A stretch of 64,000 bases of DNA from Manis javanica (GCF_040802235.1 NC_133167.1:11400501-11464500), one strand, 5' to 3'. Positions 24,713 to 37,700 are shown, counted from the stretch's first letter. The notes: a model not told the origin generated them from the sequence alone. Made by a program: numbers and translations.

Positions 24713-27700
24713 AAGATGAAATGGGCTTATATTTAGGTATTGAACACATAATGTTTGCAAATGATTTATTGCAACTGGGACCTATATTTCAGAGATAAAA
24801 CCTCACATTCTATAGCAAAGTATCCATTTTCCACAGATATACACTTCATTCTGTGCCATGTAGTAGTTTCCAAACATCTCTTACATCAAATCAAAGGCAA
24901 CTTTTTAAAAAAGTAGATAAAATATTTCATGGCATTATATCTTCAGGGAATATGATAATTTATGGCTATCATACTGTTGTTTCCAGATGTTTAACGCTAC
25001 TGAATTCAGCATTCTACCACATAGAAAACTTTTCATAGAGTTGACCTGCTCAAATCTTATAATCAAAATAAAGAAAACTCAAATAAGAAAATATTACTTA
25101 AATAATAATAAAACAGTGAAGCATAAACAGAGATGAATAAAATATTATAAATTCCATTTTTTTGAACCTTGAATTACATCACTTCTTTGTTACTTTTTCG
25201 GTCGCACATTATCAGAGAAGCTTGGAAACAGGTGTTAAGCAATGATCAAGTCCCTCACAGAGCACAGGGTAAGTTCTCCCAACTGGAGCATGAAGTAGGT
25301 CACATTAGGAAAGAAGAAATGGTGTGTGTCTTAATTTTATTCAAAGAATATATTTTTTAATTAAATAAACAATGCAAGTATTATGTTGTTAGAAATATGT
25401 AAGTTTTTAAGGGCATTAAAAAATGCCTTTCCTTTGTTTTTAAAACTCTCCAAACCAGGTCTTTGGCTTACGCTACCGGATCTAAGCTAGGAAAGTTGCC
25501 CTCACAGGGCTTCATCATTAGGTTGTAATGGCTTGACAAAGAGGAACAGGATCTTAGGTTTGTTGTTGTTAAATCTATCAAAATGTTTTTGCTAAACCCA
25601 ATCCTCAGTCTGTGTTTGTAGACTAAACTGAATTATAGTCTAAACTTTATTTCCTCACTCTCATAATTACAGTTGCATAATAGGAACCTTATATTCACAT
25701 GACGTTGTAGGTTACTAACATTATGACTAGCACAAATATTACTAATAACTCAATGTTATATGAGAGGCCCTCTTCAGTCCTTAACAAGTTGTATGAGATT
25801 AGTGCTTGTTTTTTAAAGGAGGCCACCAGCCTTCTAATAACGTCCTGGGATGGGCGCTAGTAATTTGGACTCTCAGAGCTCGATTCTTGCCTCACTGCTA
25901 TGTTCTATCGCAGCACCAAATGGCAAGGGCATCAGACAATACTTTCCTGTGAGATTTATAAGTGGCAATTTATAAGGAGTTTTACGAATGAATTTTATGG
26001 ACCATGTAAAGAAATATGCCCAAAACTGTGGAATCGAAATGCTGAGATTTGATTTCAAAGATTGTTCTGTTTTTTGCCTCAGGAATATTACATTTTCACA
26101 GGCCTGAACAGGTCAGCCATTTTGACTAACTTAACCATCTTTACCTGTTTCTGGAACTTTGCTTTGACTAGTTCAACCGTTTAATTGAACAAACCTGTTC
26201 AGTCAGTCCAACTAGTTGAAACACGTACACATTTTAAAGTAAACACAATTCTCCAATTCTGTGTTTAACAAGATTTCCTGTACTTGATAATACAGCGCTT
26301 AGGGAGAACATGTTTACACTTCAGAAGAACTGTGCGTTTGGTCCTCAAAAGTATCCAAAATTATTTATTTGAATACACAGTCTTCCTAAATGGACCTGGG
26401 TAAGAATAAGAATAGACATCAACTGTGCATTTTTTTCCCTCTCAGATAAAATTATACAGAAACACCTCTCTTAGAATCGCATGCACAAGAGCTGAAGCTG
26501 GTAGTGTGGGGCAACTCCACCCAGTGCTCGTGGCCTTGCTGGGAATCAGAGGTTGGGTTGGGAGCCTGCTGAAAGAGAAAAGGATCATTTATTTGCCTGC
26601 ATAAACATATATTCATTTAGTGTGTTTGTGCACAGACCCAGCCCCTTCCATAGAGGAGATCAAACACAACAGATTGCATGTCATACAAAAACCGCACACA
26701 TCTAAATCCATTTTTACTAGTGGTAGGTTAAAATTACTTTGCCTTAATGTGTAACGCATTATCTGACTCATTTCAGCAACTGATCCATCCACACAGTCTC
26801 CGTATCAGATTTATAGGAATATAGAGGAAATACTTAGAATGAATCAGTTTAAATGCAATGCTGAAGAAAAAGCAACCTTTGTGCAAAATTCAAATTTTAT
26901 GAATGTGCTTTGTTTTGTGGGAGCAGAAATACCAGTGATAAATATGACATTAGCATAAGGAGTCACACCGAACATTAAAAGCTTTAACTGGAAGAGCTCT
27001 TGAAATGATTTAGTGCTGATAAACAGCACTGCAGGCAAGTTTTTGGCAATTTGTGATAAACCACAAATTTGGAAAGACTCACAGAAATCTTTCTAAGTGT
27101 ACTTTATGCTGGAGTTGGGTGAGTTCATGGGGGTTCTCAGAAGAGTGTTTTCAGAACTGGACATTTTGCTACAGTTAACAAGAAAATTGTTTCAGTGAAC
27201 AGTGGGAAGTCTGCACACTGACGTGTTCTGGTGCTGGATGGTGGCAAACCAAGGCAGGTACTGACAGCTCAGTGAAACAAGGTTCTGATTCCTGATCACC
27301 GCCAGCTATCACAAGTCACAATGCCGTTTAAAACCAAAAAGAGGGGAGGTGAATTTCAGTAATAAGGAAAGAATTTTAAGTGCTAGATATAAAAAGTTGA
27401 TTTTTTCTCTCATCATTGTTGTCCTCTGCATTCTTTCACTACTTACTTGAATACATGCAAGCCACATTTTGATTGCATGCTTGTTGATAGAAAAAATAAT
27501 TCTTAATATAATTCAGTTCCTGAGAAAAATGAAAAGTGTTGGTAAATACCTTCAGATGCATTCATCTGATGATGAAAATGATTGAGATTTTGTTATCAGG
27601 AAGTCTCCATAAAAGCTGAATACAGTATCTGAGCCCATGGTTATTAGTAGTCAAGAATAACCATTTTAATAAAACTGGGACTTTAGTGCACTGGGACTTG

Positions 27701-29485
27701 TGTCTGTTTTTGCCGCAGTGGCTAGAGTGACATTTTCTCTAGATTCATGTTTGACATTATAGAAAATATGTGATCTACTGGAATTCTAGGAAGGCTGGGA
27801 CACTGCTCCCCTAAAGGAAGAAGGGGGCAGATTAAAAAAGTCAAATGGCCATTCTTTCCAAGGGATGACACAAAACAGTGAGGGGTACCCGTGCCACTAC
27901 AGCCCTGAGAAGGCAGTAGGACATGAGTACAAACTCAGGAAGCTCCCAAGAGGGTGCGAAAGAGAGGAAATCCGGTTGGTAGAGGAAGTTGGGATGAATT
28001 TAAAGAAGTTTTTGTTCAGTGTTTTGCTAATTTGACTCTTTAATCATCTCATCATAAGACAAATTTGAAATACCATTTTTCTATAAGGAAAATAGAGAAA
28101 ATCCAGTCATTTTCATGGATGGTCAGATTTTGTTTTTATATTTAATTATTAATGTTATGAAAATTGTAAAATTGTTATCAGATTTGAAAGCATCTCTGCC
28201 AAGTTGCTGTCATAGCTTTAAGATTTCAGGGATTTTCACATGTCCCTCTGCAGAGTCCAGTGTTAACTACTCTTATATTTGTTATATTGTCTTTCATCCA
28301 TGGTGGTAATTTGCGTAAAATCAGCAAGCTTAGATCTTCCCCCAGTATTTATAGAGAAGCCACTTCTTTTCGTTAATTAGGTTATCAGAAATTCCAAGAA
28401 ACTCTTAACTAATTCTATTAAAAATGTACCTCTTCCTTTTAATGACTTACTACTTTTGGTATAATTTGCGTATATTTTGGCTATAATTTGGTTCTCAATA
28501 TGATTATCTTTTCTATATATTTCATTGCCCATCTTTATCACTTTTGTTTCACATTTCATTTTTATCAGTCTTTTTTCTTCAACTCTTAAGCCATAATTAT
28601 AAATTTGACAAAGAAGATACACATTATATATATACATATATATCCAAGTCAAAATATCTGTAATTTCTCCATAAAATTCTCTTACGCATGTTTCCAGATT
28701 AAAAATAAAATGGTGTATTCAAGCTTTACTAAACACTCCATTCCATTAAAATTGCATTATGGGTTTTTTATTGAATATGCTGCTTTTCTAAGATTATTCC
28801 TGAAAGAAGAGAACTTTGTATTAAACTTGGCTTTGATGAGAAACAAATCCTCCACTTTTAATTTCACATTTCTGGTTTTGTGAATGACTTCCCTCAGACC
28901 AGCTTCCACCTCCACACATTTTTAAACTGCTTTTCATCCTTGTCCTCTCCCATATTTCCAGTCCTGGGTCCCAGGAGCCCCATTCATAACGCAGTGAGCT
29001 GTGGCTCCACACCTTTGTGTTATGTTGACAGGTGTGTGGGGCATGTACAGGGGAGCTCTTCTCAGCTGATGCCACTACATGAAAATGCATCACCGAAAAA
29101 TACGACTCAGAAATTGAAAGTATCCCTAATTCAACTTCCCCTTAGCAGATTTCCAAAATGCCATGGCCAAACCGAAAACAGGGAAGTTAGAATGGAGAGT
29201 GACAGTTGTTTTAACTAAATGTGGACAAAATGTATTAATTTGCAGAACTTATGCACGCATATGACCATGTGAACACACAGCTGAGGTCTCTTCTAGATCC
29301 CTGGAAAGCTATACAAATGAAGGACCCTGAAGCTTATCTTTATTCATTTCACCATAAACCTGATGGTGGTAGAAAGATTTCTAAGAAGGTCCGTCTCCCA
29401 AATTCCCAACCACTCCATGTCCATACCTTCTCCCAGCTAATTAGTACACTAATCCAGACACTGCAATGAAGGGATTTTACAGCTG
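24713..29485. other. Long repeat-poor stretch
   Basis: Nearly 5 kb with no transposon I can name. It contains a cluster of diverged internal repeats at 26100-26232 and a candidate conserved segment at 26830-27070. Open frames here (up to 112 codons at 28880-29218, plus) show no known domain and overlap others on the opposite strand. Confidence 0.4.
26100..26232. repeat. Diverged ~42-bp tandem and inverted repeat cluster
   Basis: 'tttgactaacttaaccatct' (26121) recurs as 'tttgactagttcaaccgttt' (26163), and 'cctgaacaggt' (26103) recurs inverted as 'acctgttcag' (26193). 'caactagttgaa' (26209) is an inverted echo of 'actagttcaa' (26168). Confidence 0.5.
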
Positions 29486-29489
29486 TAAG

Positions 29490-29995
29490 TAAGGTTTTAT
29501 CTGTAGATCTCAAGATAGGGAGATTATCCAGGTGGGTCTGACCTCACTATTGAGTGCTTTAAAAGCAGAGTTTTCTCTGGCAGGCTGAAAGAGACAAAGA
29601 CAGGGAGACATGCACTTGCTAGATGGGAAGAAAGTGAACATAGGTTATAAAGTACCCAGGGGACCATGTGGCAAGGAATTGCAGGCGGCCTCTAGTAGCT
29701 AGGTGCTGTCTTTGGCCATCTGCTAGAAGGAAAATGGAATCTCCAACCTGCCACTTGGGTGAAATAAATTCTGCTTTGATCAATATCAATGATCTTGCAA
29801 TAGGATCCTGAGCCCAGCTGATACTGCAGGCCCAACTGACACCTTAATTTCATCTCCATTAGATTCTGAGCAGAGAATCCAGTCATGCTGCACCAAGATT
29901 TCAGACCTACAGAAACTGTAAGATGATAAATCTGTGTTATTTTAAGCCACCAAATTTGTGACAATTTGCCATGCAGTAGTAGAAAAAATGCCTTT
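29490..29995 (+). mobile_element. MLT1-type LTR (MaLR/ERVL), sense
   Basis: Typical MLT1 blocks in order: 'gggagattatccaggtgggt', 'tgtggcaaggaattgcaggc' followed by 'ggcctctagtagctaggtgc', then 'ttcagacctacagaaactgt' and 'tgttattttaagccaccaaa' with 'tttgtgacaatttgccatgc'. The MLT1 3' end is nearly complete; the 5' start is uncertain. No internal MaLR sequence follows, so it is a solo LTR. Confidence 0.85.
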
Positions 29996-31229
29996 CTTGG
30001 CAGGAGTTACGTATAAAGGTATATTATAAATTGAGCATGTCCAGAGTCCTGCCAGCCAAAGCAGGTGTGAGAGAGAGTGCATAGCTAAGAGGGGCAGAGA
30101 CGGACGTAGTCTCTGCAAGGGCATTTGGTCCAGAGAATACTAATGGGTCTTAAGGGAGACACAGGGTGAATAGAGGGAGACACAGGGTGAATAGAGGGCT
30201 GTACCCACCTTCCTGGGAGTGTGGCATCAGCCCAAGGGGCACCGGTCAGGACCAATGGCTTTCAGAAGGCAGAGCACGGTGAGACTGTATCCCATGAGAA
30301 AGTAAGTATCAGGGCCTCCCTGGGCACAGCAAGGTATGTGGACATGTGAGGGCTGCAAACATAACGAATGAGTCCAATATATGTGGGGGGTTTTCCTGTG
30401 CATTTTGCACATAGATGCTCCAGCTTCCCCTCACAGAATCTTTGCTGAAATCTCTATTGCCTGAAGATGGTTTCTCTGTAAGGGGATGCTGCATGGTGAG
30501 TGTGAGGAGCAGTGAATTTGGTTTTCAGGTTGAGATGGGCCAGTACAGATGAGGAGCCAGATACACTTGGGGAAGGACTGTTCTTGGATAAGAATGCTAT
30601 AGGAGTCAGCTAACTTCAGTCACAGCCCCAGATTGGGAGTGTGAAAGAACTGAGTAAAATATTTATGATAATCTCATGTAACGGTAAATGTGTGGAAAAG
30701 GGCATGCTGAGAGATCAGAGGTGTCATCAGACAGACAAGATGGCATTTGCTTTGATGGATTCTCCCAGGTTCAGGGCATGAAACTCGCCTTTCATCTTGG
30801 AAGCTTGATTTATGCAGCAGATGAAGAGGGGATGCATCTCCAGGAAGTAGCAGTGGAGGTCCATAGTAGTAAAACTCCCTGGATATACAGTTACACAAGA
30901 ATGAAAATTTACAATGAGAAATATACTGTCAAGGGCACTGGGACATTGCCGTTGGTATGACGGGCCCGTTGTCTTCCCACAAGCAGGAAGCTGAGCTGTA
31001 AAGGGCAGGTGCCTGGAGAAGCATGGATTTAGAACAAAGGAAGTCAAGGTGATGTTTCAAATGTTTAATAGCATCCAGCTTTGACGGCCACGTACGGTCA
31101 TCTTCGCATCAAGGATGCACTAGACCCTCCACCTGGAGTTATGCATTTCTGTCCCAAAAAGTGTTCATGCTGTTTTCTGGCTAAAGATATGCACTGGCAC
31201 TAAGAATATCTCTCCAACATGATATCCTT
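29996..31229. other. Unassigned, moderately GC-richer sequence
   Basis: No certain repeat other than a 21-bp duplication. Several overlapping open frames (for example 30688-30960 plus, 30727-31047 minus, 106 codons from a TTG-type or ATG start) show no recognisable protein. Confidence 0.4.
30154..30195. repeat. 21-bp perfect tandem duplication
   Basis: The unit starting gggagacacagggtgaatag and ending in one more A occurs twice, head to tail, with no mismatch, indicating a recent slippage or duplication. Confidence 0.95.
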
Positions 31230-31440
31230 CTTCAGTGTAATCATGTCTAGTACAGTACTTATCACATTATATTATTAGAAAATATGCTTACTTAGTCTAT
31301 AAATCCTATGAGACAGGAGCCAACCCTGAAATAATTTTCATACTTCCCGCAGCTAGCATAGTCCCTGACACACTTATAGATCTTCAATAAGTGATCATGA
31401 ATTAGCTAGCTGATAATGAATGGATGAATGAATGAATGAA
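31230..31440 (+). mobile_element. LINE-2 3' end with (GAAT)n tail, sense
   Basis: 'tatgagacaggagccaaccc', 'gctagcatagtccctgacac' then 'acttatagatcttcaataag' match the L2 3' UTR, and the copy ends in the L2-type 'ggatgaatgaatgaatgaa' tail. Confidence 0.75.
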
Positions 31441-32194
31441 GTGTATGAGCGGTGTTTTAAACACATCACGATCTTTTTTTCTTTTCATCTTTATTCCTGG
31501 TAAGGCTAAGTGTACCTACTTCATTTCTCCCCTAATCAAACACTGGTAAGTTAACATTGGTTCTATAAAGATTCTGCAAACGACCTCAGTAACTTCTCAC
31601 TTCAAAGATAATGCAAACATGTTCTTTTTCTATCTTCTTTGAAGTGTTCTCCATATGTTCAGTGGCAATGGAGTCATTTCCCTTTTCAACACAGATCTAC
31701 TCTGACCTAGCTTGTCTTGGTTGAACGCATAAAATTCTTGAAGCATCTTTATAGAGACACAGTTCAATCAGTTTATTTTTAAGATGAATACAAGAAATAC
31801 TAATGAAGAAGATCTCTTCTATAAATCTTAAAATAGCTCAGAGATAAAAAGTTAAAAATAACAGTTTTATTGACTACTCTTCCTGGTATCTTTGCAGAAC
31901 ATTTGTTATTCATAACTTAAAAAAAACTCAGGAGCAACAGTTCATTTCTCTGTTGTCAGTTGCTACTACAAGTATGAAGTACATAGCTTTGCACAAAATA
32001 TTTTATATAATAACCTGACAAGATTCCAGGGAGGAGTTAAAAAGTGAACACGAGTTATTCCCTGAGTTACTTCCCAGGTCTGGAAAGAAACTTCAGGATT
32101 TGCTTTTACCTATGGTCAAAAGAGATAATAAAACACACAGCATTCAAGACACTGTCATTCGTGTGAGAAGTAGTACCTTAGCCATGCTGTTCAC
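31441..32194. other. Unassigned AT-rich sequence
   Basis: I see no gene, RNA or nameable transposon in this stretch. Confidence 0.5.
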
Positions 32195-32290
32195 AGACAT
32201 TTGTAGAGTATCTAAATTGCCCACAGCACTGAGTTAGATCCTTTGGGCAACCATAAAAATGGGTGGGATATTATCATAGTGCCTAGAAGA
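32195..32290 (-). mobile_element. Probable LINE-2/MIR tail, antisense
   Basis: 'catttgtagagtatctaaat' then 'cacagcactgagttagatcc' resembles the antisense 'atttattgagcacctactatgtgccaggcactgtgctagg'. Short and weak. Confidence 0.4.
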
Positions 32291-32639
32291 CACACTCCAT
32301 AAAAAAAGAGATACATCTGTATACATGCCTAAAGGTAGTTCGATTCCATTGAACTCTATATCCATTTAACTATGTCTTCATTCAAGATAATGCAGAATTA
32401 AGGCATGTTAAAGAAAGAGTAAGTATATGACTCAGATTGAAGAATACTAAATACAAGGAATATACTTCTAAAGAAACAAATTTAATCTACAGTGAAAGAG
32501 TGTGATGGAAGCCATTGTAACAAGGAAAGATACTGGTAACATTGATAAATCTAAATCAGAACTTCTTGGGGGAAATTTACAGCTGAGGAGAGGGAAGGAT
32601 TAAAAATAAACTGGAATTAAAATATTGGACAGAAGTCCA

Positions 32640-33465
32640 AATGCATCAAAAATTAAATAAAGCTTGAAAGAATAAATCATCTTTTACAAGAAATTGTTTT
32701 CATTTTTTAAAAAATCTAACATATACTGTATGAGATACATCTAAAATAAGTTGACTCACAAATATGAAAAGTAGAGATAAAAGTAAGATATAAAAAAAAT
32801 CTTGTGTATTGATATTAATGTTAAACAAAAGTAAACATGTGGATAAAGAATTTCCTAACTTAATGATAAAATTAATAATTCACCAGAAAATTTCAATTTT
32901 GAACTTAGCTACATACAACATAATCCTAAATATATATATATAAAGGATAAATTGACAATATGATGATGAAAAGCTGAGACACTCAATCAGCACAATATTA
33001 ACATAACTCCCAGAAGCTTGACAGATTAAACAGCAAAACAGTAATAAAAACATGAAAGTCTTGAACAATGCAATTAATAAGCTTCATTTAAAGGAAAGAT
33101 ACTAAATCTTTACATGAGTTTTAAAGGACACAATTATTTTCCCAGTTTTAATGAGGTATGATTGACATAGACATTGTATTAGTTCAAGAAATAACAAATT
33201 ATTTTTTAAAGTGCATGAAAGCTTTACCAAAAAAAAAATATTTTAATACGCCTCTCTCAGAAACTTGACAAATGTAGCAGCAACAAAGCTAGTAAGGATA
33301 CAGAAATCATACATAATTATTAAGACGGATTTAAAAGAACTATAAAGGACAATTCACCTCAATATTAGGGAACACTGATTATTTTCAAAGACATAAAGAA
33401 ACTTTACAAAATCTGACCAGTGCCTAAGTCACAGAATTAGTCTCAATAAACTCAGTTATCTCCAC
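32640..33465 (+). mobile_element. LINE-1 or HAL1 ORF2 endonuclease-region fragment, sense
   Basis: The right part matches sense L1 ORF2 DNA: 'cgcctctctcagaaacttga', 'agctagtaaggatacagaaa' and 'agtctcaataaactcag', corresponding to the endonuclease domain. About 33140-33180 ('tttaatgaggtatgattgac') looks like a piece of L1 3' region in the opposite sense, so the copy may be a composite. No frame survives. The left boundary is uncertain. Confidence 0.6.
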
Positions 33466-34359
33466 CAGTGATCACCCTGAAAGCATCATATTACTTTTTC
33501 TTGCAACATCTGGGCATTCAGAGATCCCTTTGACAGTGAAATGCTGTATCTCTAATTTGTCATTTGATCTACACAAATCATCTTTTCTACCTGGCTTCCC
33601 ACCCTCTGTTGTTTTGTTATGGTCTTCCCAGTTATTGCATCTTTTTGCCTGTTCCTTTTTCTTGTCATCTCTGTTGAATTGTAGTCCATGTTGATCCTTA
33701 ATATTTCATATTTCAACAATGCATGTCACGTATAACCTTCTTCCTTTTACTGCCAATTATATTCACCCTGCTCGTGGAATTTCAACAGGTCACGAATTCC
33801 TCTCTCTGGACTTTTATCTTCTCAATCCGTCTCACATTAAATTACCCAGTTACCCAGTCCATCTGGGGAACTTTTTCATTATGCCACTGGTTCAAAACAT
33901 GCGGTGGTTCTCTTATGGGACAGAGATTCATCTCAAGGATTCAGAAACACCCAGTAATTCCACAAATGACCTGTCCAAGTTCATATTTCATGATGTTCCT
34001 ACAAGAATATTTTCTTGAGAGGCATAACCATGAAACTTCCCATAGACCATCCATTTCTCTCTGATTTCATTCATGCTGATTTTTTCTGCACTGTCAGTGT
34101 TTCCCACTCTTCTCCCTATTCATCTGTCATGGCCCAAGCTTCTACCCGAAGCATTCTTTAAACCCCTCCTCAACTTTTCTAGCAAGCGTCATTCATAAGT
34201 CTATGGCTTCTTCCGAGTCTTTTGTGTAATTTCTTATATTATCTTCACTACAATATTACTCTGTAAGTTTCACTGATTTTCTATTCAAGAAGAGCAATCT
34301 GCAAATTGTAAGGCAGACAATGTTAGAGGACAGGGTAATACTTTGTTTATATAATGGCT
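33466..34359. other. Unassigned pyrimidine-rich sequence
   Basis: Two overlapping plus-strand frames of 99 and 113 codons start near 33720, but in different phases and with no recognised product. The pyrimidine-rich base composition is like that of L2 interior sequence, which I cannot confirm. Confidence 0.4.
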
Positions 34360-34610
34360 ACTTTCATAAGCCTATGATGATAAACATGACAAACATGGTC
34401 TCTGCCTTCATGGATTTTACAAGTAGTGGCAGAGAAATACATGATACAAATAAGCAGAAAACATTAACAACTAGGGATAAAAACTCTGAAAGAGGAGTAG
34501 TGTCTGCATACAGACTCTTAAAGGGGAAGCTATTTTAAGTTGAAAGGGGAAGATGTGTCATGGAAAGGTCTCTGAGTATATAATATTTACCAAAGTTTTG
34601 AGAATGTGTA
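34360..34610 (-). mobile_element. LINE-2 fragment, antisense
   Basis: 'aacatgacaaacatggtctc' then 'tgccttcatggattttacaa' and 'tggcagagaaatacatgata' correspond to the antisense L2 'gtgaacaaaacagacaaggtccctgccctcatggagctta'. Confidence 0.7.
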
Positions 34611-36406
34611 AATCTCTTTAAATCTAAATCTTTAAAACTCATGAATGAAGAATATATGGTCAGAGGCATGTAAGATAGAACCAGTTTTGGAACTCTGAAC
34701 TTCCATGATTTTGAACAGGAAATTATTAATAGGAGATTAATAGCTATAAGCTAAAAAAATATTCATTTTGTGCAAATAAGACAAAATTCAGGAAATAATA
34801 GTTTTCTCTTCAGGCATTAGTAATCACTTACCATACATCATTATCACTCAACACTTACATTTTTACCAGAAGAGATGTTTCCTGTTTAGCTGAACTATCT
34901 CAGTCATATTGGAAGTGAGTGTTGGGTCACAAGTCCGTAAATGTTGGTTATATCTTTGTATTGTGTGGCAGGGAGGTGGGGGTACTTAGGGGCATGTGGA
35001 AGGTAATATCAGTGACTAGAAGAGTATGGCTACTGCAGTTTTTTCTATTCACACTCCTCCCCATCTTTAGGAACACTTGGATGCCGTGTAGTCACCTATG
35101 CAAGGCTGCTTATTGCATATGTAAAGAAAAATAGCACTTATCTTCAGGTGCCTGGGGTTACAATCCAGTCTAGGCCATTGGGGAAGTCCTAGGTCTCAAG
35201 TTCCTTCCATCAAAACATTTGGGACTTAGGGCAAGATTATCATTAAAGTCTTATTCAGCCCTAAAAAGTATATTCTTTTATGATCAGCCAGAAACTCCCC
35301 CTCAATTCTGTTGTGGAAGAGAAAATAAAAGGAAAACACCTGAAAAGGGATGAGACACAAAGAATGAAGAAAGTGAACTTTGGAAGAGCAACACCAATAA
35401 CAAAATTCATTAGAATCGACGCTGTCAAAATTCTTTGTTAAAATTGATTCTGTATTTTTTTCCTCAATGGAGAGTGTTCAGGAGAGGACCTCCTCTGAGA
35501 ACTGATGATTCCTTTTTCCTAGTATTTCATGTAAAGCCTGATTTCTAGGATGACTGAAGCTAACTCTGGTTTATAGGATGTTAAGACACTTTTATTCATC
35601 ACTATTTGCAAATAGCATGGTACTCTTTAGCATAGTACGCAAGCATTCTCCAGGATCTAGGAAGCCTAATTAATTTTCTCCAGATTATATTGTCAACAAA
35701 TTGAAAATTAACCTCATTTCTTGAGACTGTAGTGAGAAGATGGGCTCAGTCATCTCCAAGGCTTCTTTACTTCCATATCTGGGTCCTAGGCTTGAATGAC
35801 TTGAACAGCTCTGAGATTGAACAGCTGGGATTCTTTGAGCAAAACTCTTTATGTCATTTTCCATGGGCTGTCCCCAGCACAACAGGTTCATGATGGTTGA
35901 ATTTCTTACATGTTCATGAAAAGCTCATAAAAAGCAACGAGAGAGAGAGAGAGATTGATTGTCAGGCAAAAGCTAACATCTAAGATCACACAGCTTACTT
36001 CTGTAAAGCCCACCCATGTTGTTCAAGGGGAGGAAAGCTAGACCAAATCTCTTGATAGAGAAATGTCAGTGTCACATTTTAGAAAGAGACTTCTTTGAAA
36101 ATATAATCTACCGTACTCACAGCTCATCATCCATAACTGGTCATAAGGCCTCATTTGTTCACAAGAAAACTAAAAAGGACAAGAACCAAGAATAGATATT
36201 CGGTCACACTAATACCTACTGAAAAAGCACCTCCATAGCCTTTTTAATGCTGTGTTGAAGTGCTAGCCACATTCTATGTCTTGTTTGTTGGCTTTATGGA
36301 GTTGTGCTTTGAGCCTTGTGACTGATTTTCACAAGGAAAAGAAGCCAACTAAGTAGAGATGTTTGTATTTGCTATAGAAATATTGCTGAGGATGTTATTC
36401 GTTACA
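34611..36406. other. Unassigned sequence
   Basis: No gene or transposon recognised apart from a short (GA)n run at 35939-35954. Confidence 0.45.
35939..35954. repeat. (GA)n run
   Basis: Eight GA units. Confidence 0.9.
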
Positions 36407-36840
36407 TCAATGGTCCATGTAGTTTCTCCTGAGTTGTAAGATGCCAGAGAGTCTACTTTTCTTTTCTGTGCTGCACTGCCTTCCCCGTGACCCCCCCACA
36501 CCATGTGTACTAATCATAATACCCTCCTCAATCCCCTTCTCCCTCCCTCCCCACCCACCCTCTCTCATCCCCCCCCTTTGATAACCGCTAGTCCCTTCTT
36601 GCAGTCTGAGTCCACTGCTGTTTTGTTCCTTCAGTTTTGCTTCATTGTTCCACTCCACAAATGAGGGAAATCATTTGGCACTTGTCTTTCTCCACCTGGC
36701 TTATTTTACTAGGCATAAATAATGGAATCTGGGGGAAACTTGATAATATGGGTGGATGTAGTGACCACAATGTTTTTCATGTGAAACCTTCATAACAGTG
36801 TATATCAATGATACCTTAATAAAGAAATAAATAAACAAAA
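36407..36840. mobile_element. 5'-inverted (twin-primed) LINE-1 3' end
   Basis: From 36407 to about 36717 the plus strand is antisense L1 3' UTR: 'ccccacaccatgtgtactaa', the C-rich tract, then 'aatcatttggcacttgtctt' and 'cctggcttattttactaggc'. At about 36718 it switches to the sense L1 end: 'aacttgataatatgggtgga', 'tatatcaatgatacctt' and then AATAAA with an A-rich tail. The antisense piece ends about where the sense piece begins in L1 order, as expected from twin priming. It appears younger than the L1M copies. Clear target duplications were not found by eye. Confidence 0.75.
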
Positions 36841-37204
36841 ATAACAGGCACTGAATAAATCTTCTCTCAGTTAAATAAAAACTTCTGAGTTATTTCTTTC
36901 AGATTTAACACCAGCAGAAAAATTCTCTCCGTTGAAGCATTAGCAGGTGCTCCTTTCTAATCATGAGAGCTGTGATGTTTATCATGTTCTCTTTTTCATC
37001 CTGGATGCCAGAAATTTTAGAACCAGTTCTGACACTTAACCATAGTGACTCTGTAATCATTCACTAAGGTTAGTTAACTATGCCTTTCTATTTTCAACAC
37101 TTCCCATTTCTATATTTGTGTTTCCTAAGCCTCATTATTCCATAACTTGACATCAGCCACCTCAAAGTTTTTTGAGAGGAATGGCACATAGATAAGCTCC
37201 TTAC
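36841..37204. other. Unassigned sequence
   Basis: I see nothing specific between the two L1 3' ends. Confidence 0.45.
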
Positions 37205-37700
37205 ATAAATGAGGCTAGACTGGAATACTACTCAGCAATAAAAAAGAACAAACTCACCACAACTTGGATGACCCTCAAGTTCATTATGTTAAGTGATAAA
37301 AGCTGGTCTCAGAAAGTCTTATCTACATGATTCCATTTATAGAACATTTTGGAAATCACAAAACTATGGCAGCAAACAGCAGACTAGTGATTATTAGGAT
37401 TAGGGTGGTTGACAAACAGAATGGTTGTGACTGTAAAAAGGTAGCATAAAGGAAACCTTTGGTGGTAGAATAGCTCTGTATCTTGATTGTAGTGGTGGCT
37501 ACATGAACTTATATGTGATAAAATGAAGCAGAAATGCACACACACGTCCTACTAATCAGTGTCTTGGTTTTGGCATTACACTACACTTCCGTAAGGTATT
37601 AACTATTGAGGGAACCTTAGTGAAAGGTACATGGGATGCTCTGTACTATTTGCAACTTCCTGTGCATGTACAATTATTACAAAATAAAAATGTTTAAAAA
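37205..37700 (+). mobile_element. LINE-1 3' UTR fragment (L1M), sense
   Basis: 'tggaatactactcagcaata', 'tgattccatttatagaacat', 'atagctctgtatcttgattg' and 'gtggtggctacatgaactta' are standard blocks of an L1M 3' UTR. The copy ends near 'tattacaaaataaaaatg'. It is 5'-truncated. Confidence 0.85.

Noticed and set aside
24481..24798. 105-codon frame with a long alternating Tyr-Ile block
   Set aside because: The block is the translation of the TA microsatellite.
33719..34064. Two overlapping frames of 99 and 113 codons
   Set aside because: Different phases over the same DNA, no recognised product; probably chance in pyrimidine-rich sequence.
36480..36580. C-rich tract that might be a promoter or G-quadruplex element
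   Set aside because: It is the known polypurine/polypyrimidine part of the L1 3' UTR, here in antisense.
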